Assembly (NCBI RefSeq): GCF_905147365.1
Contig: NC_056418.1
Location: forward strand, 5,145,262-5,209,261
Source of the DNA: Aricia agestis
Taxonomy: Eukaryota > Arthropoda > Insecta > Lepidoptera > Lycaenidae
Direction: 5' to 3'
Length of the DNA: 64,000 nucleotides
Shown here: positions 47,212 through 57,420 of the stretch, piece after piece
How the letters are laid out: each line of letters starts with the position of its first letter
Position numbering within the stretch: the first letter of the stretch is position 1
Made by a program: the position numbers and the translations under genes
The notes under the pieces: generated by a model
Database searches by the model: none
The model's input: only the letters and a program-made list of their open reading frames with translations
What the model was told of the DNA's origin: nothing

Positions 47212-47348
47212 TACCACGAAACGGTTTTGAGACTCAAACAATCGTACGAGAATGTTGCGTCCCACTCTAACAAAAGTGAAATGACGTTGTTAGAGCAGGA
47301 CGCGGCATTCTCGTCCGATTGTTTGAGTCTCAAAACGGTTTCGTAGTA
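47212..47348. mobile_element. 137-bp MITE with TACYACGAAAC ends
   Basis: TACCACGAAACGGTTTTGAG and CTCAAAACGGTTTCGTAGTA are inverted repeats, followed by ACTCAAACAATCG and CGATTGTTTGAGT pairing and GTTAGAG/CTCTAAC inside. The target duplication is not resolved. Confidence 0.8.
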
Positions 47349-49059
47349 GGCCTACAGGCTACAGCCACTCCAAAGTCATTACAATCAGAATAACCTTATA
47401 ATATTAATTAAATAAGAGAAGTCAATAATAATTAATTATAACATTTTGCAATAGAAAGATCATGCGAGTAGTAAATTAAGTTAAATTAATTCTTGCGAGT
47501 ATGAATTACAAAATGAGCAAGTTAAAAGATCTTTAGGCCACTAACATTGCTACCAGATTATTCCACATACAATAAAAACGTTTATTATTTTAATTTTACT
47601 GCGTTTTGTCTGGCTGGCGATAACCTATTGTTTTACAACGCGATGCAGTTTTTCCTTTGTGTAAATTATACTTATCGCAGTTAAAAAAAATCTAGATCAG
47701 CAAGATTTACAATCGAACCATAAAAAATATAAATATTATATAAATACAATCATATTACGGTAGTTTTACAATCACACCTATATTGTAATAAAATAAAAAA
47801 ATAAAAAACTCAGAAATACAATAAAATCAATCTGATTTTTTAAATGTTTTGGAAATTAAAAACTATTGTTTACGGTCGCACTTAGAGATTTTTAATGATT
47901 AGGTAAATAAAGAAACCCTGAGTGACTCCACATTTTCTGTTAGTTTAAAAAACTAGGTATGTTAGTAATAATTAAATATCTATGAGTGCAACCGTTTACA
48001 CTATAACCGCTAGACTGTACCTACTATTAGCGAATCAAAATATAGACTGTTTTGTGAGAGCCCCTGCCCACCTTTAAGGTTAAATAACTCTAAATGCATA
48101 AATGACGAATTAAATTTCATTTATGGCAAGATAAAAGAATACTGAACAGGGAAAAACTTTTCTTGTTATATTTCCAATCCGTTTAGCTGCTATCTTCATA
48201 GGTAGTTAAGTACATATTACAATTAGGTTGGGATGGGAACCAATAAATGAGATTACCGCTTATAAAACTCCATTAAAATCAAGTATTACCACAATATTAA
48301 AAATATACCTATGTTATAATTGTAAATAGCAAATGGAATTTAATAAAATTACATAGTGCTTTCTTTGGAATAGATAATAGAGTTTAGTCCTAGATTAGAG
48401 ATGAATAGTAATTACACAGGGGCTTTCGACTTTCGTACAAAAGTGATACAAAACTGACTCAAGATTCAAGGTCTCTTGAAATCTTTAAAAAAAAAGGCAT
48501 CCAAATTTATACGCTTTTATAAGTTGAAGATAATTTTAAGCCAAACATTGTGCGTAAAAGTCTCTGTGTATTTATTATCGTTATAGAACTATATTGAGGA
48601 AGAATAACATAGACAAAGGTATAGATTATGGGCGGACAAGTGGACGAATTTAACAGGTTCAAAGTTTACAGTAAAAAGTGTCTTAGAGTGAGCATCAAAG
48701 AATATAAAAGTCTTAATTAAAATATGCAATAGATAGGCTTACAGCAAAATGATATGTATTAAGTTTTCAGTCTTAACAAAATACGTTTATAAAATTTATT
48801 ATTGAAAATAGGGTAATTTTATTACATAATTACTTATATTATATTTAAAAGATTTTAAGAAATACAAAACATAATTACCCTGAATTGTACATTTTGAATA
48901 GTTAATAAGTAATAGATAATAATAAAATAAAATAAGCTTCAATGTAAAATAATATTATAGTGCATTAGGTACTCATACAAAAATTCATATTATTATTGTA
49001 ACTATAAAAATAATAATACGTATGTAAATATAAGATTTGTACACTGTATAGTTCAAATA
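47349..49059. other. No recognisable gene
   Basis: Extremely AT-rich, no credible coding frame, no clear repeats. Confidence 0.45.
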
Positions 49060-49256
49060 TTAGGTCCTTACATATTATGAAATTGGCGTTTTGTTGTAAC
49101 AGGCCACATTGATCTCAAATATCTCCTCTTTGGGAATTCCAAATTTAAATTTATGTAAGTATTCATTTATTTGGTATATTTGAGTTTCCAAAACAGTCAT
49201 TCATTTGTTTTTTTCTTGATTATTTTTTCTTTGGAGTCGTTCATTCATATCGTATA

Positions 49257-50584
49257 ATGGAAAAATTGAAATATCGCTTTATTTACGAATACGAGTTCTA
49301 CCGTGGCACGAGTGCTGCAGAAACAGCTCGAAGAATTAACAATGTGTATGGCACTGGTGTCACAAAAAAAAAACAGGGTACGGTTTTGCTTCCAAAGTTT
49401 TCGTTCCGGAAACCGACCTTCAGAACAAGCCCCGTGGATGTCCCCAGACCAAAATGAATGATGAAGAATTAAAGGCTATTGTGGAAGCCGATCCATCGCA
49501 AACCACTTCAGAGTTAGCAGCAGGCTTCGGTGTAAGTGATAAAACTGATCTAATCCACTTGAAGCAAATTGGGAAGATAAAAAACTTGAAAGATGATGAT
49601 GAATTGAGTGAAGCAAACCAGAAAACACGCGTCGACTGCTGCGTTACATCGCTCAACCGACACAATAATGAAGGGATTTTTTTTTTAATGAAAAAAGGGG
49701 CAAACGAGCAAACGGGTCACCTGATGGAAAGCAACTTCCGTCGCCCATGGACACTCGCAGCATCAGAAGAGCTGCAGGTGCGTTGCCGGCCTTTTAAGAG
49801 GGAATAGGGTTATAGGGGAGGGTAAGGATGGGAAGGGAAGGGAATAGGGGAGGATAGGGAAGGGAATTGGGCCTCCGGTAAACTCACTCACTCGGCGAAA
49901 CACAGCGCAAGCGCTGTTTCACGCCGGGTTTCTGTGAGAACGTGGTATTTCTCCGGTCGAGCCGGCCTATTCGTGCCGAAGCATGGCTCTCCCACGTATA
50001 ATTTTAAATCGGGTCATTACTTGTGATGAAAAATGGATCCTTTACGATAATCGGAAGCATTCGTCGCAATGGCTGTCCCTTGGAGAATCAGGCAAATCCT
50101 GCTCTAAGCGAAAATTGACTCAGAAAAAGTTACTTGTTAGTGTTTGGTGAACTAGTGCCGGTGTCGTTCACTACAGCTTTCTAAAATCTGGCCAAACGGT
50201 TGCGGCAGATATCTATTGTCAGCGACTGCAAACCATGATGGAAGAACTAGCTGCTAAACAACCAAGGTTGGTCAATCGCTTCAGGACAACGCTAGACCAC
50301 ACACTGTACAACAGACGGCCCCAAAACTGGAGGAGCTGCAATTGGAATGTCTGCGACATCCACCGTACTCCCCGGACCTTGCTCCAACAGATAAACATTT
50401 TTTTTTTAATTTGGATAACTTCCTACAAGGAAAAAAATTCAAGTCTGATGTGGCAGTCCAAGCCGCATTCAAAGAATTTATTGACTCTTGTCCCTCCGTT
50501 TTTTTAGTAAAGGGAATAGGGATCAACGAACTACGCTTAAGATGGCAAAAATGCATCGATAACAATGGTACATAGTTTGATTAA
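49257..50584 (+). pseudogene. Mariner transposase, inactive
   Basis: N-terminal FYRGTSAAETARRINNVYG is the mariner DNA-binding start. The frame is then lost by indels and resumes at KAIVEADPSQTTSELAAGFG and NRHNNEGI. A SINE-like insertion (49681-49997) interrupts the region just before ITCDEKWILYDNRKHSSQW, which carries the first catalytic aspartate motif. Further frameshifts follow, and the catalytic end reads HPPYSPDLAPTDKHFFFNL. An in-frame TAG comes just before the FD at the C terminus. Several independent lesions make it certainly nonfunctional. Confidence 0.9.
49681..49997 (-). mobile_element. SINE-like retroposon, copy 4, inside mariner
   Basis: Same unit as 7844-8179. The insertion splits the mariner sequence GGGATTTTAAATCGG, with ATTTT present on both sides (a short duplication partly masked by the T-tract). 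The right end reads CCCACGTATA. This orders the events: mariner first, SINE-like element second. Confidence 0.85.
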
Positions 50585-50830
50585 TTAAATATATTATACA
50601 AAAAAAAATCGACTTTATATTCCTCCCTAAGGCCAGTTTCATATTATGTAAGGATCTAAATCATAATATTATGTAGAAATCTCAGCAAGTGTAAATAAAA
50701 TAGAGTCACTAGTACTAAACAAAACTAGCATGACACATCAAGGTAACAATTTAAATATTCATTTTATTTAAATGTTTGATATATAAACAGCTGCATATTT
50801 ACAAAAAAAACGTTTTGAAGCTATTACAAA

Positions 50831-50891
50831 ATAAACAACTATTCAACATTTTACGGCTACTAGAGCCGTAAAATGTTGAATAGTTGTTTAT
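50831..50891. repeat. Perfect palindrome, 28-bp arms
   Basis: Left arm ATAAACAACTATTCAACATT... (50831-50858), five-base spacer ACTAG, and an exact reverse complement at 50864-50891. No mismatches. Confidence 0.9.
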
Positions 50892-53029
50892 TTGCCATGT
50901 ATTTTTCATGTTTAAAATAGCTACTTAGTAGTTAGTAGTACCGTAAATAAAATAAAATTCATACATTGTACAATGAAAACACGACAGAAACAGTACTAGT
51001 GTTGCAAACTATTTTTTTATATTTATTATTATGGTCCCAAAATGAATACAAAATTCGCTAACGACATTAGATAGTTAATATTATTCATTCTACATTTGCA
51101 TATAAATATTAAAAAAAAATTGAAAAGCTGTTTATGTTACGTCATGCATCGAATAATTATTTGTTACGGGACCATTTTTACTTTCGAATAAACTGAAATT
51201 ATTTTCCAACTTAAAAACGATTTCATAACGCTAAAAAAATTTGAATCCGTCAAACGCGCTGCAAAAATAAAATTAATTTACATAAAAAATTAAATAATGG
51301 TTTTGGTTTCATAATAAAACGCTAGCTACAAATGAGCCACTACTTCATCAATTCTGCATCAAGAACATAAAGTCTATACTTGACATTTTTCCGAGCGGCG
51401 AGCTCCAACTAGGCCACGCGCAGGCCAAGAAATTAAACGCGAGTATACTCCACTAAATGTTCGGAGCTAACTAAGAAAATATTGTTATACGGCTGTTAAC
51501 GATCTTGTTAACGAGTCGGCTGTCAGATTCAATTAGTTTTCTAACTCTGTAACGAGCTACAGTAACATTTTGCGGGTATTTAGATTTTTTGCCAAATCGA
51601 ATATTGTTGGCTAGTATTATAAAATTATGAGTAGGTATAACTATAAACTACATGCAAATTGTTTTTTCTACAGTCTAACCAATAACCAATTCCAGTTATT
51701 AACGTTGTTAGCTAAAAAGCAATTCTAGTGTGAGTCAGGTTTATTGATTTTTCATCAACTTTAGGATCTACTATAAATTTTAAATTCCTATTTTTCGCTA
51801 CAACTCTACTCGAGATTATGCCTTTATCGTGACTTATGATTAACACGCAACTTGTGTTAAAATATGAACCTAACTCTAAACCGTGAACTCTATTATTTAT
51901 TAGACTAGACACCATTAAGATTATAAAAATATCTACTCATTAAACGCACAAATTATTGTAGTGCTCAAAACGGCGTTATTTGTTCGTAAGTGTAACATCC
52001 TTAGTTTATGAAAATGTAAGACTACCCTACGAGAACAAAAATGTGCGAGTACATAAAATTACACAAGGTGAACGTTTATCCTACTTAATAAAAATGGCAA
52101 TTATTATGAATTATCAAAAATATACAATAATAATAAATAAAACTTGTTATATTTCGAGTAAGAAGTCATCAAAAATAAAAATCACGTTCGTAACAACCTT
52201 TACGTTAGTGTACCCGTTAATAAATTATTATTATTTAAAATGCAATATTTTCAGTCAATAAATTTGTGGAAATATTGTGCTTCATGCGTATTTTATTCTT
52301 CATTCTTATCGATAAGTTTAAATATCATAAATTAATTTTGCTTTAAAATTTTAATGGAACTTAATGCGACTTTGAGTTACGACAGGTAAGTAATATATTT
52401 TTTAACTGAATTCTGAATAAATTAGTCAAATATTTTTATTTGAGTTGTGACTTATGACACTTTGCGCTTGTGCAAACTGCATACCCCTATAAAAAGACCC
52501 TAAAGTTATATTATATTCGTATTAAATACATATTTTACTTAATAATATATTCGTATTACGTATAGTTATTTCAAAATTATTACACCATCTTCAAATGCCT
52601 ACTTACGTTTATGTAGTTTTCAGATCAAAAATATTCATACATTATGCCAAATTAGCACCCTTGACTTTATATTATAATTTATTTTATATTATAAATCAGG
52701 TGTAGTAAGTACATTAAAAATATAAAATTATGATTATTACAAGTTGCAGTATTTAACTTAATATAAATCAGTTAATTACTTAAGAATTTTAGAAGAATTA
52801 TTCTATGAAACTAGTTAATTTGTGATTATAGAATTTACTTAACAAAATAATTTAAACAATTAATAGTTGTTGCAGTATAAAAAAATGGTGAGCATGAAAT
52901 TACTAAAATACGCAGCACGGTCGATGTGCATCAAGCCGTGCCATTGCAATTTGCAAGTATCACAAATAGGCAGTAAAGTACTTAGGGCCATTTGCCCACA
53001 GGGAAATCGCAGTGGCGCCATCTACAACT
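50892..53029. other. No recognisable gene
   Basis: AT-rich. The open frames at 51712-51915 (minus) and 51980-52261 (plus) were read and match nothing known. No PDZ-type exon for the neighbouring LAP gene was found here. Confidence 0.45.
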
Positions 53030-53205
53030 GGTGTTACAAAAAAGAAAGTGAAGTCATCCCTTTCAAATCAATCTAAGAAAAAAGGGATGACACTACTATG
53101 TTGCCACTTTTTAATTTCTTCATTTTCTTGACAGACTATAGATTACTGATGTTGACTTTTTAACCAACTTCCAAAAAGGAGGAGGTTATATTTTTTTTAA
53201 TGGCA
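53030..53205. mobile_element. Partial copy of the 30961 MITE plus AACCGACTTC-type fragment
   Basis: 53030-53150 matches the right three quarters of 30961-31124 (GTCATCCCTTTC, TCTAAGAAAAAAGGGATGAC, ATGTTGCCACTTTTTAATTT, TTCTTGACAGACTATA). It is followed by TTAACCAACTTCCAAAAAGG, a variant of the AACCGACTTC family opening. Confidence 0.7.
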
Positions 53206-53639
53206 TATAGCCTATAGGTGCACCTTTATCATCAGTGGTGCCACTGGACTCCTAGTGGTTGTATGGACCCTAACAATCGGAAATCAGCAATCGGAGCAGC
53301 ATAAGGAAAAGCAAATTTTGGCCTTTCCAAAAATTTCAGATAGTTTTGGTCTTAAAAATAACGCATTTTATATTAGAATTAAATAGTTAAAACCGGCCAG
53401 TGTCGTTTAGGGCCACGCGCAGTATAGGGTCCAGTACCACTAGTTTATTTTTTATTTTTGTATGGTCAATGAATGTTCATTCATAACGTGTTAAATACTC
53501 ATAATATTTTTAAAAAACTTATCCAACGACACCCCAACACGATGGGGTGGACGCGAAAAAAAAATCACCCTGCTTGATGTGTAGGGAAGGTACCATAATT
53601 ATAAAAAAATATTTTTTTAAGATTTCATGTACCATTTTG

Positions 53640-53736
53640 TCAGCATCATCTGCGCAAAACAGCGGACAGACAGACGGACAGATGGACGAACAGACCAAAA
53701 TTATAAGGGTTCCTTGTTGACTACGGAACCCTAAAA
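53640..53736 (+). repeat. GACTACGGAACCCTAAAAA repeat tail with CAGA run
   Basis: GCGCAAAACAGCGGACAGAC, CAGACGGACAGATGG and TTGACTACGGAACCCTAAAAA. The reverse-complement relative at 58697-58800 has AGGGTTCCGTAGTCAGCAAG and CCGTCTGTCTG. It is a widespread lepidopteran repeat; its class is uncertain. Confidence 0.65.
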
Positions 53737-54310
53737 AGCTCTTACCGATTTAACCAAATATAATTTTAAATACAAAGTGCCAAGTGGCATAATTTAATAA
53801 ATTTTTAAAATTATTTTTTATGGTTTAACATACTTGAGCATTTTTTGTTTATTTAAGATGTGGTCAGAAAATATTTTTATTTTTTTTAATTTTCGGTTAT
53901 TATTTATTCGTTATTAGTTATTACATATATTTATGTTGTTAAATTTTTTATATTAAATTCTAACAAACTTATATAAATGATTCTATCCACAATGTTCACT
54001 TAATTTTTTTTTTATTTTATAATTATAGAAAACAACATTGTTGTTACATTTTGTACATTAAAGTACGTACTTCAGGGTTATATTTCTATTTTTAAATACA
54101 TTTGCTCTTTTACTGATCACATTCTAAATACTCTCAATATTCTCTCATAAACACCTCAACTTGATTCACATAGCACCTTAAAATAATTTAATAATTCAAC
54201 AATATATTTTGTTATCACATGTAAATTGCACAAAGAAGTTCTGAAAGATGTCTGTGCATACCTGCATCCATTGAAGATTACCACTTTTAAAATTTTTCAT
54301 AGACATACCA

Positions 54311-57064
54311 CTATCCTCCTGTACCATTGAAGTACTGAGCATGCTTTGTGTAAGGTGCAGCAATATGATATGGTGGTGGTTGCCCCCTATAGGAGTTTTC
54401 TGGCGTTCCACTAGAACTATGATGGTGGTTGATAACACTCGGAGTATTTGACGAAGCTGGTATTGCGTCATAAATATCGTACATATTCTGGCTGGCGACA
54501 GACTGCACACGAGGATAACTTCCATCATCTGACACGAGAGGTGTATTTGTCATACGATATGGATTTGTTGCATTTGTATGACCCGTTGGAGAATATAATT
54601 CTGGTGATTGTGATGATATGTAGGTTGGACTAGAAACTGCTTGATTTAGTGAGTAAATTTTTGAATCCGGTGGTGCAATTTGATGCATTGCAGAAGGATA
54701 ATGATGTGTCTCTACACCAGGGGCAGGATACATGTTGTTGTAGCCTGTTAAATTTGGCATTGTAGTAGAACTAACAATTTGGCTTACTGTATGCACTCTT
54801 GGACTGGGTAATTCTCGAGTACCGTGGGAATGATAGTTAAAAACATCATACTTTCTAGGGTGTACATTCCTGTGTGTTATTTTTTGCTGGTTGCAAATAT
54901 AATTTTCACTTCCATATGCATTATCGTGATAGTTACTCTCACTTTCAGGGTGGCACATTACTTCATTCTTTGGGTAATGATGGTCATAAGGACCTTCATT
55001 TCTACATCTCACACTGTAGAGATTATCATCCATGCGATGAGCTAAAATGGCCTCCTCATTGCAATGCCTATCTTGTGAACTTATGCTGAGTCTTTGCATT
55101 TGATTGCAGGTATCTGGACACACTTGATAGCTGTTATCATTCATAATTTCATACTTCTTATGATGGATATTGCTGACACCATAACTGCTGGACTGTAATG
55201 AGGGACTGGACCTCACTACGTCTTGTCGTGGTGAATGAGGATATTTTTCATTATGTATTATGTCATACTGTTGAGTGGCTAATGTGCACCCTTCCACACT
55301 ACCTGTGTTGTAGTCTTTAGTAGAACTGTTTTCAACATACAAAGAGTGATCCACACTTTTATAAGTTTGCTCTTGTTCATAGTCAAGATTGAGGGGTTTG
55401 TCATAAGCATTATCACCAGGAAGATTATCATAAACAGATACTTTCATTGCATCTTGCTCTGCCTTTGTTTTTTCTATATCACTTGTTGAATCAAGGTTGT
55501 TGTCAGAAACATATTTTTGTTGCAATGTGGGAGTTATTTTTGCAGCCTTTATGTGAACAGCACTCTTTTTTGGTGGGGTGATATCTTGTGAACTATCCTT
55601 GTGAATATTTCTTGCATGTTTTGCCATAGCTCTTAATTCTTTAGGATAAGGTGTAGGAGCTCTTCTCAGTTGTCCTGGTTTTTCTGGAACTTTAGGAACC
55701 GGTTTCATATCCACAAAGCTGATGTGTCTGGTGGCACTTTGTGACTCAGCATTGTCAGGTTTAGATAAATCATCTTGGTTTTCGACAGGACTTAAAGGCA
55801 CTTGGGGGAAGAGGAAACAAGTAAGAACCTGTTCATAAGTGTTAGGGTCTACTTCAGAATGCATAGGCACTAAGGGTTTGCTTTGATTTTCAGATAGCCA
55901 AAGAGCTACCAATTTATCACAATTGAGTAAGGATTGGGGAAGACAACTCAATGAATTACGTACCAAATTCAGGACTTTCAATGAGTTGAGATGTCCAATT
56001 TCTGGTGGGATGCTGGTCAATTTGTTAGAACGAAGGGACAGGACTGACAACTTAGTACAACTTCCAATCTCCGGTGGGATAGCTCTGAGCATATTTTCAT
56101 CAATATTCAAATACCTCAATTTTCTAAGCAAGCCAATAGATGAAGGAATTTTGTCTATATAATTGCACATAAGCATCAGCTCTTCTAAATTTTTCAACTG
56201 ACCTATACTCTCTGGTAGAGAAAACAGCCTATTGTTGTCCAGTTTCAGGGCAGTCAAATTGCTCAGCTGTCCAATGCTATCGGGTAGCTGTGTCAAACTG
56301 TTGATTGATAAAGTGAGGTCTTCCAACTGGGTGCAATGACCTATTTCTGGTGCAAGGATTTCTATCATATTATTGCTCGCTTCTAAATGTCTCAAATTTT
56401 CAAGTGGCTTGATTATAGCAGGTATCGATGTAAAACTGTTGCTGTCAATCCACAGCTCCTTTAGTTTCAAAAATCTTCCAATCACTTCAGGAAACTGTTG
56501 AAACTCATTTTGTCCAATGTCCAGCCTCTGAAGTTCAGTAGAGCGAGACAATGATTTTGGCAGTATCATTAAGTAATTGTCCCGCAGCTCGAGCAAACGT
56601 AAGTTAGCAAGCCTTCCAAAGTTACCAGGGAGGTACTCGAGGTATGTATCATTCAGATATAGATCTTGGAGTGCAATGAGGTTTGTGATTGTATCTGGCA
56701 GTTTCTCTAATGGGTTTACACTAAGATCTAGAAACTGTAAGTTTTTCAGAGCTTTCATATTCTCGGGAATGGTTGCTAAAAAGTTTCTACTGATGTTTAG
56801 ATGTTGTAAATTAACTAATGAGGACACAGCGGCGGGTATGGCTTGTAATTCATTATCACTAAGGTCTAAATGCTTCAAACCATGGCACATGAAAAGTTGT
56901 CTCGGTAGCTCAGTTATTCTGTTGCTGTGACAAAGCAGAGTTTCCAAAGTCCTTTCGTAAATGAAAACTTCCGAAGGTACGTCTGTAAGCGAATGATGCG
57001 AGTAATCCAGCTCCATCACATCTTCGACGTCAGGTCTCACGCAACATAAAAAGTCGAATGGCAT
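54311..57064 (-). CDS. Lap1: LAP-family leucine-rich-repeat scaffold (Lap1/Erbin-like)
   Basis: One continuous 917-codon frame. MPFDFLCCVRPDVEDVMELD opens like LAP proteins (short cysteine-containing start, then LDYSHHSLTDVP). About 16 leucine-rich repeats follow to about residue 400, for example LKHLDLSDNELQAIPAAVSS and LQDLYLNDTYLEYLPGNFG. The LAP-specific segment comes next: ALWLSENQSKPLVPMHSEVD and VLTCFLFPQVP. The remaining 500 residues are low-complexity, rich in Ser, Tyr, His and Pro (PKVPEKPGQLRRAPTPYPKE). LAP proteins act at the basolateral membrane and junctions as polarity or receptor scaffolds and usually end in a PDZ domain. No PDZ is encoded here: the frame stops after YFNGTGG, close to possible donor sites (see findings). 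The gene is probably complete at its 5' end. Confidence 0.85.
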   Translation of the reverse strand: MPFDFLCCVRPDVEDVMELDYSHHSLTDVPSEVFIYERTLETLLCHSNRITELPRQLFMCHGLKHLDLSDNELQAIPAAVSSLVNLQHLNISRNFLATIPENMKALKNLQFLDLSVNPLEKLPDTITNLIALQDLYLNDTYLEYLPGNFGRLANLRLLELRDNYLMILPKSLSRSTELQRLDIGQNEFQQFPEVIGRFLKLKELWIDSNSFTSIPAIIKPLENLRHLEASNNMIEILAPEIGHCTQLEDLTLSINSLTQLPDSIGQLSNLTALKLDNNRLFSLPESIGQLKNLEELMLMCNYIDKIPSSIGLLRKLRYLNIDENMLRAIPPEIGSCTKLSVLSLRSNKLTSIPPEIGHLNSLKVLNLVRNSLSCLPQSLLNCDKLVALWLSENQSKPLVPMHSEVDPNTYEQVLTCFLFPQVPLSPVENQDDLSKPDNAESQSATRHISFVDMKPVPKVPEKPGQLRRAPTPYPKELRAMAKHARNIHKDSSQDITPPKKSAVHIKAAKITPTLQQKYVSDNNLDSTSDIEKTKAEQDAMKVSVYDNLPGDNAYDKPLNLDYEQEQTYKSVDHSLYVENSSTKDYNTGSVEGCTLATQQYDIIHNEKYPHSPRQDVVRSSPSLQSSSYGVSNIHHKKYEIMNDNSYQVCPDTCNQMQRLSISSQDRHCNEEAILAHRMDDNLYSVRCRNEGPYDHHYPKNEVMCHPESESNYHDNAYGSENYICNQQKITHRNVHPRKYDVFNYHSHGTRELPSPRVHTVSQIVSSTTMPNLTGYNNMYPAPGVETHHYPSAMHQIAPPDSKIYSLNQAVSSPTYISSQSPELYSPTGHTNATNPYRMTNTPLVSDDGSYPRVQSVASQNMYDIYDAIPASSNTPSVINHHHSSSGTPENSYRGQPPPYHIAAPYTKHAQYFNGTGG

Positions 57065-57420
57065 TTTGAACTAAGTAACACAAAAAACTTATCTTAGAAA
57101 TTCCGTAATATTGCTGTTTCCAGCATCGGAAATGTTTTGTTTTCTATGCACTATTTATGCTCAGTCTGATATTTTTTCTTCTAAAGCACATACTGACTAC
57201 ACAGCTCACAACTTTAAAATCAGTCAATTTAACAAATTATTGTGAATTCTAGGTTTTATTTTAATGATAAAATAAACTTGTGATTTTGTGACTCACTCCC
57301 CCTCCTAAAACTGTCAATCATTTTTTTATTTTTTTATTAAACCAAATTACAGGTGCCTTTTTATCTGTCAAAGAAATTGTTGCCAGTTGCATTTATTTAT
57401 TTTTCTAAAACGTCGCTTTA
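57065..57420. promoter_or_regulatory. Upstream region of Lap1
   Basis: Noncoding, no TATA box evident. It contains GTCAATTTAAC and a poly-T stretch and abuts the inverted-repeat element starting at 57421. Promoter assignment is positional only. Confidence 0.35.

Larger units (their letters stand above)
49060..50659 (+). mobile_element. Mariner element, disrupted
   Basis: The terminal repeats TTAGGTCCTTACATATTATG and the reverse complement TTAGATCCTTACATAATATG bound a transposase relic. A TA precedes the left end; the right flank (ATC) no longer shows a clean TA. Without the 317-bp SINE-like insert the element is about 1.28 kb, the usual mariner size. Confidence 0.85.

Noticed and set aside
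46000..54200. Missing PDZ exon of Lap1
   Set aside because: Read through the minus-strand frames and found none with a PDZ-like GLGFS-type loop; not reported as a feature.
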